In this document: one piece after another, positions 14,115 through 14,160 of the stretch
Layout: each line of letters opens with the position of its first letter
Position numbering within the stretch: the first letter of the stretch is position 1
DNA from: Fusobacteriaceae bacterium UBA2433
Lineage (GTDB): Bacteria; Fusobacteriota; Fusobacteriia; Fusobacteriales; Fusobacteriaceae
DNA length: 14,160 bases
NCBI GenBank assembly: GCA_002342785.1
Contig: DDQV01000094.1
Coordinates: forward strand, 1-14,160
Reading direction: 5' to 3'
Notes under the pieces: model-generated
The model's input: the letters and a program-made list of their open reading frames with translations, nothing else
Databases searched by the model: none
What the model was told of the DNA's origin: nothing
Made by a program: the position numbers and the translations under genes

Positions 14115-14160
14115 ATATAAAAGAGGTATTTTCTATAATTAGAAAATACCTCTTTTATAT
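14115..14160 (+). terminator. Terminator after the TtcA-like pair
   Basis: A 20-bp perfect stem (14115-14134 with 14141-14160) with a six-base loop starts four bases after the stop codon. The 3' arm contains CTTTT but the window ends there, so any further T tract cannot be seen. By symmetry it may also serve a convergent gene beyond the window. Confidence 0.75.

Noticed and set aside
1..14160. CRISPR array, tRNA, transposase or prophage genes
   Set aside because: No regularly spaced direct repeats, no cloverleaf with a CCA-type end, and no DDE, integrase or phage structural motifs were found in a visual reading.

Overview
This is a very AT-rich chromosomal window in which every gene uses the A/T-biased codons typical of low-GC bacteria. 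A beta-barrel outer membrane protein and a DUF2147 protein, both with signal peptides, point to a double-membrane cell. AT-rich housekeeping genes, an RNase HI with tandem hybrid-binding domains and a pair of TtcA-like genes together suggest a member of the Fusobacteriota (Psychrilyobacter/Ilyobacter/Propionigenium-like). That assignment is inference from composition and gene style, not from a marker comparison.

Layout. Positions 1-487 hold the tail of a YwqK/MORN-repeat protein and a frameshifted TPR-like remnant. Positions 490-660 hold three hairpin-forming, repeat-like sequences instead of genes. recG (674-2722) and proS (2876-4597) follow; proS has a near-consensus promoter and a strong terminator. 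Positions 4634-5340 are a ~700 bp gene-free stretch with hairpins, bounded in part by a 14-bp inverted repeat, and ending in a promoter for a small outer membrane barrel (5344-5919). That gene converges on a minus-strand pair, RNase HI plus a YwaF/TMEM164-type membrane protein (7411-5954). rpmE (zinc-type L31) and upp follow on the plus strand.

The accessory core is 8865-11495, four tightly packed plus-strand genes: an FMN-dependent NAD(P)H reductase, a divergent class I isoprenoid (terpenoid) synthase-fold protein, a secreted DUF2147 protein and a SAM-dependent methyltransferase. They are spaced by 25 bp, -41 bp and -11 bp and closed by a terminator. An extended -10 promoter sits in front. 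The best reading is a compact operon that makes or modifies an isoprenoid-derived compound. The class I fold is supported by two Asp-rich motifs, but the substrate and product are unknown. This is the most likely undescribed system in the window.

The right end holds a CoA-pyrophosphatase-like NUDIX hydrolase (11549-12181) and two tandem TtcA-like PP-loop proteins (12292-13134 and 13167-14111), probably tRNA-thiolating enzymes that share an operon closed by a 20-bp hairpin. I found no tRNA, rRNA, CRISPR array, transposase or integrase.
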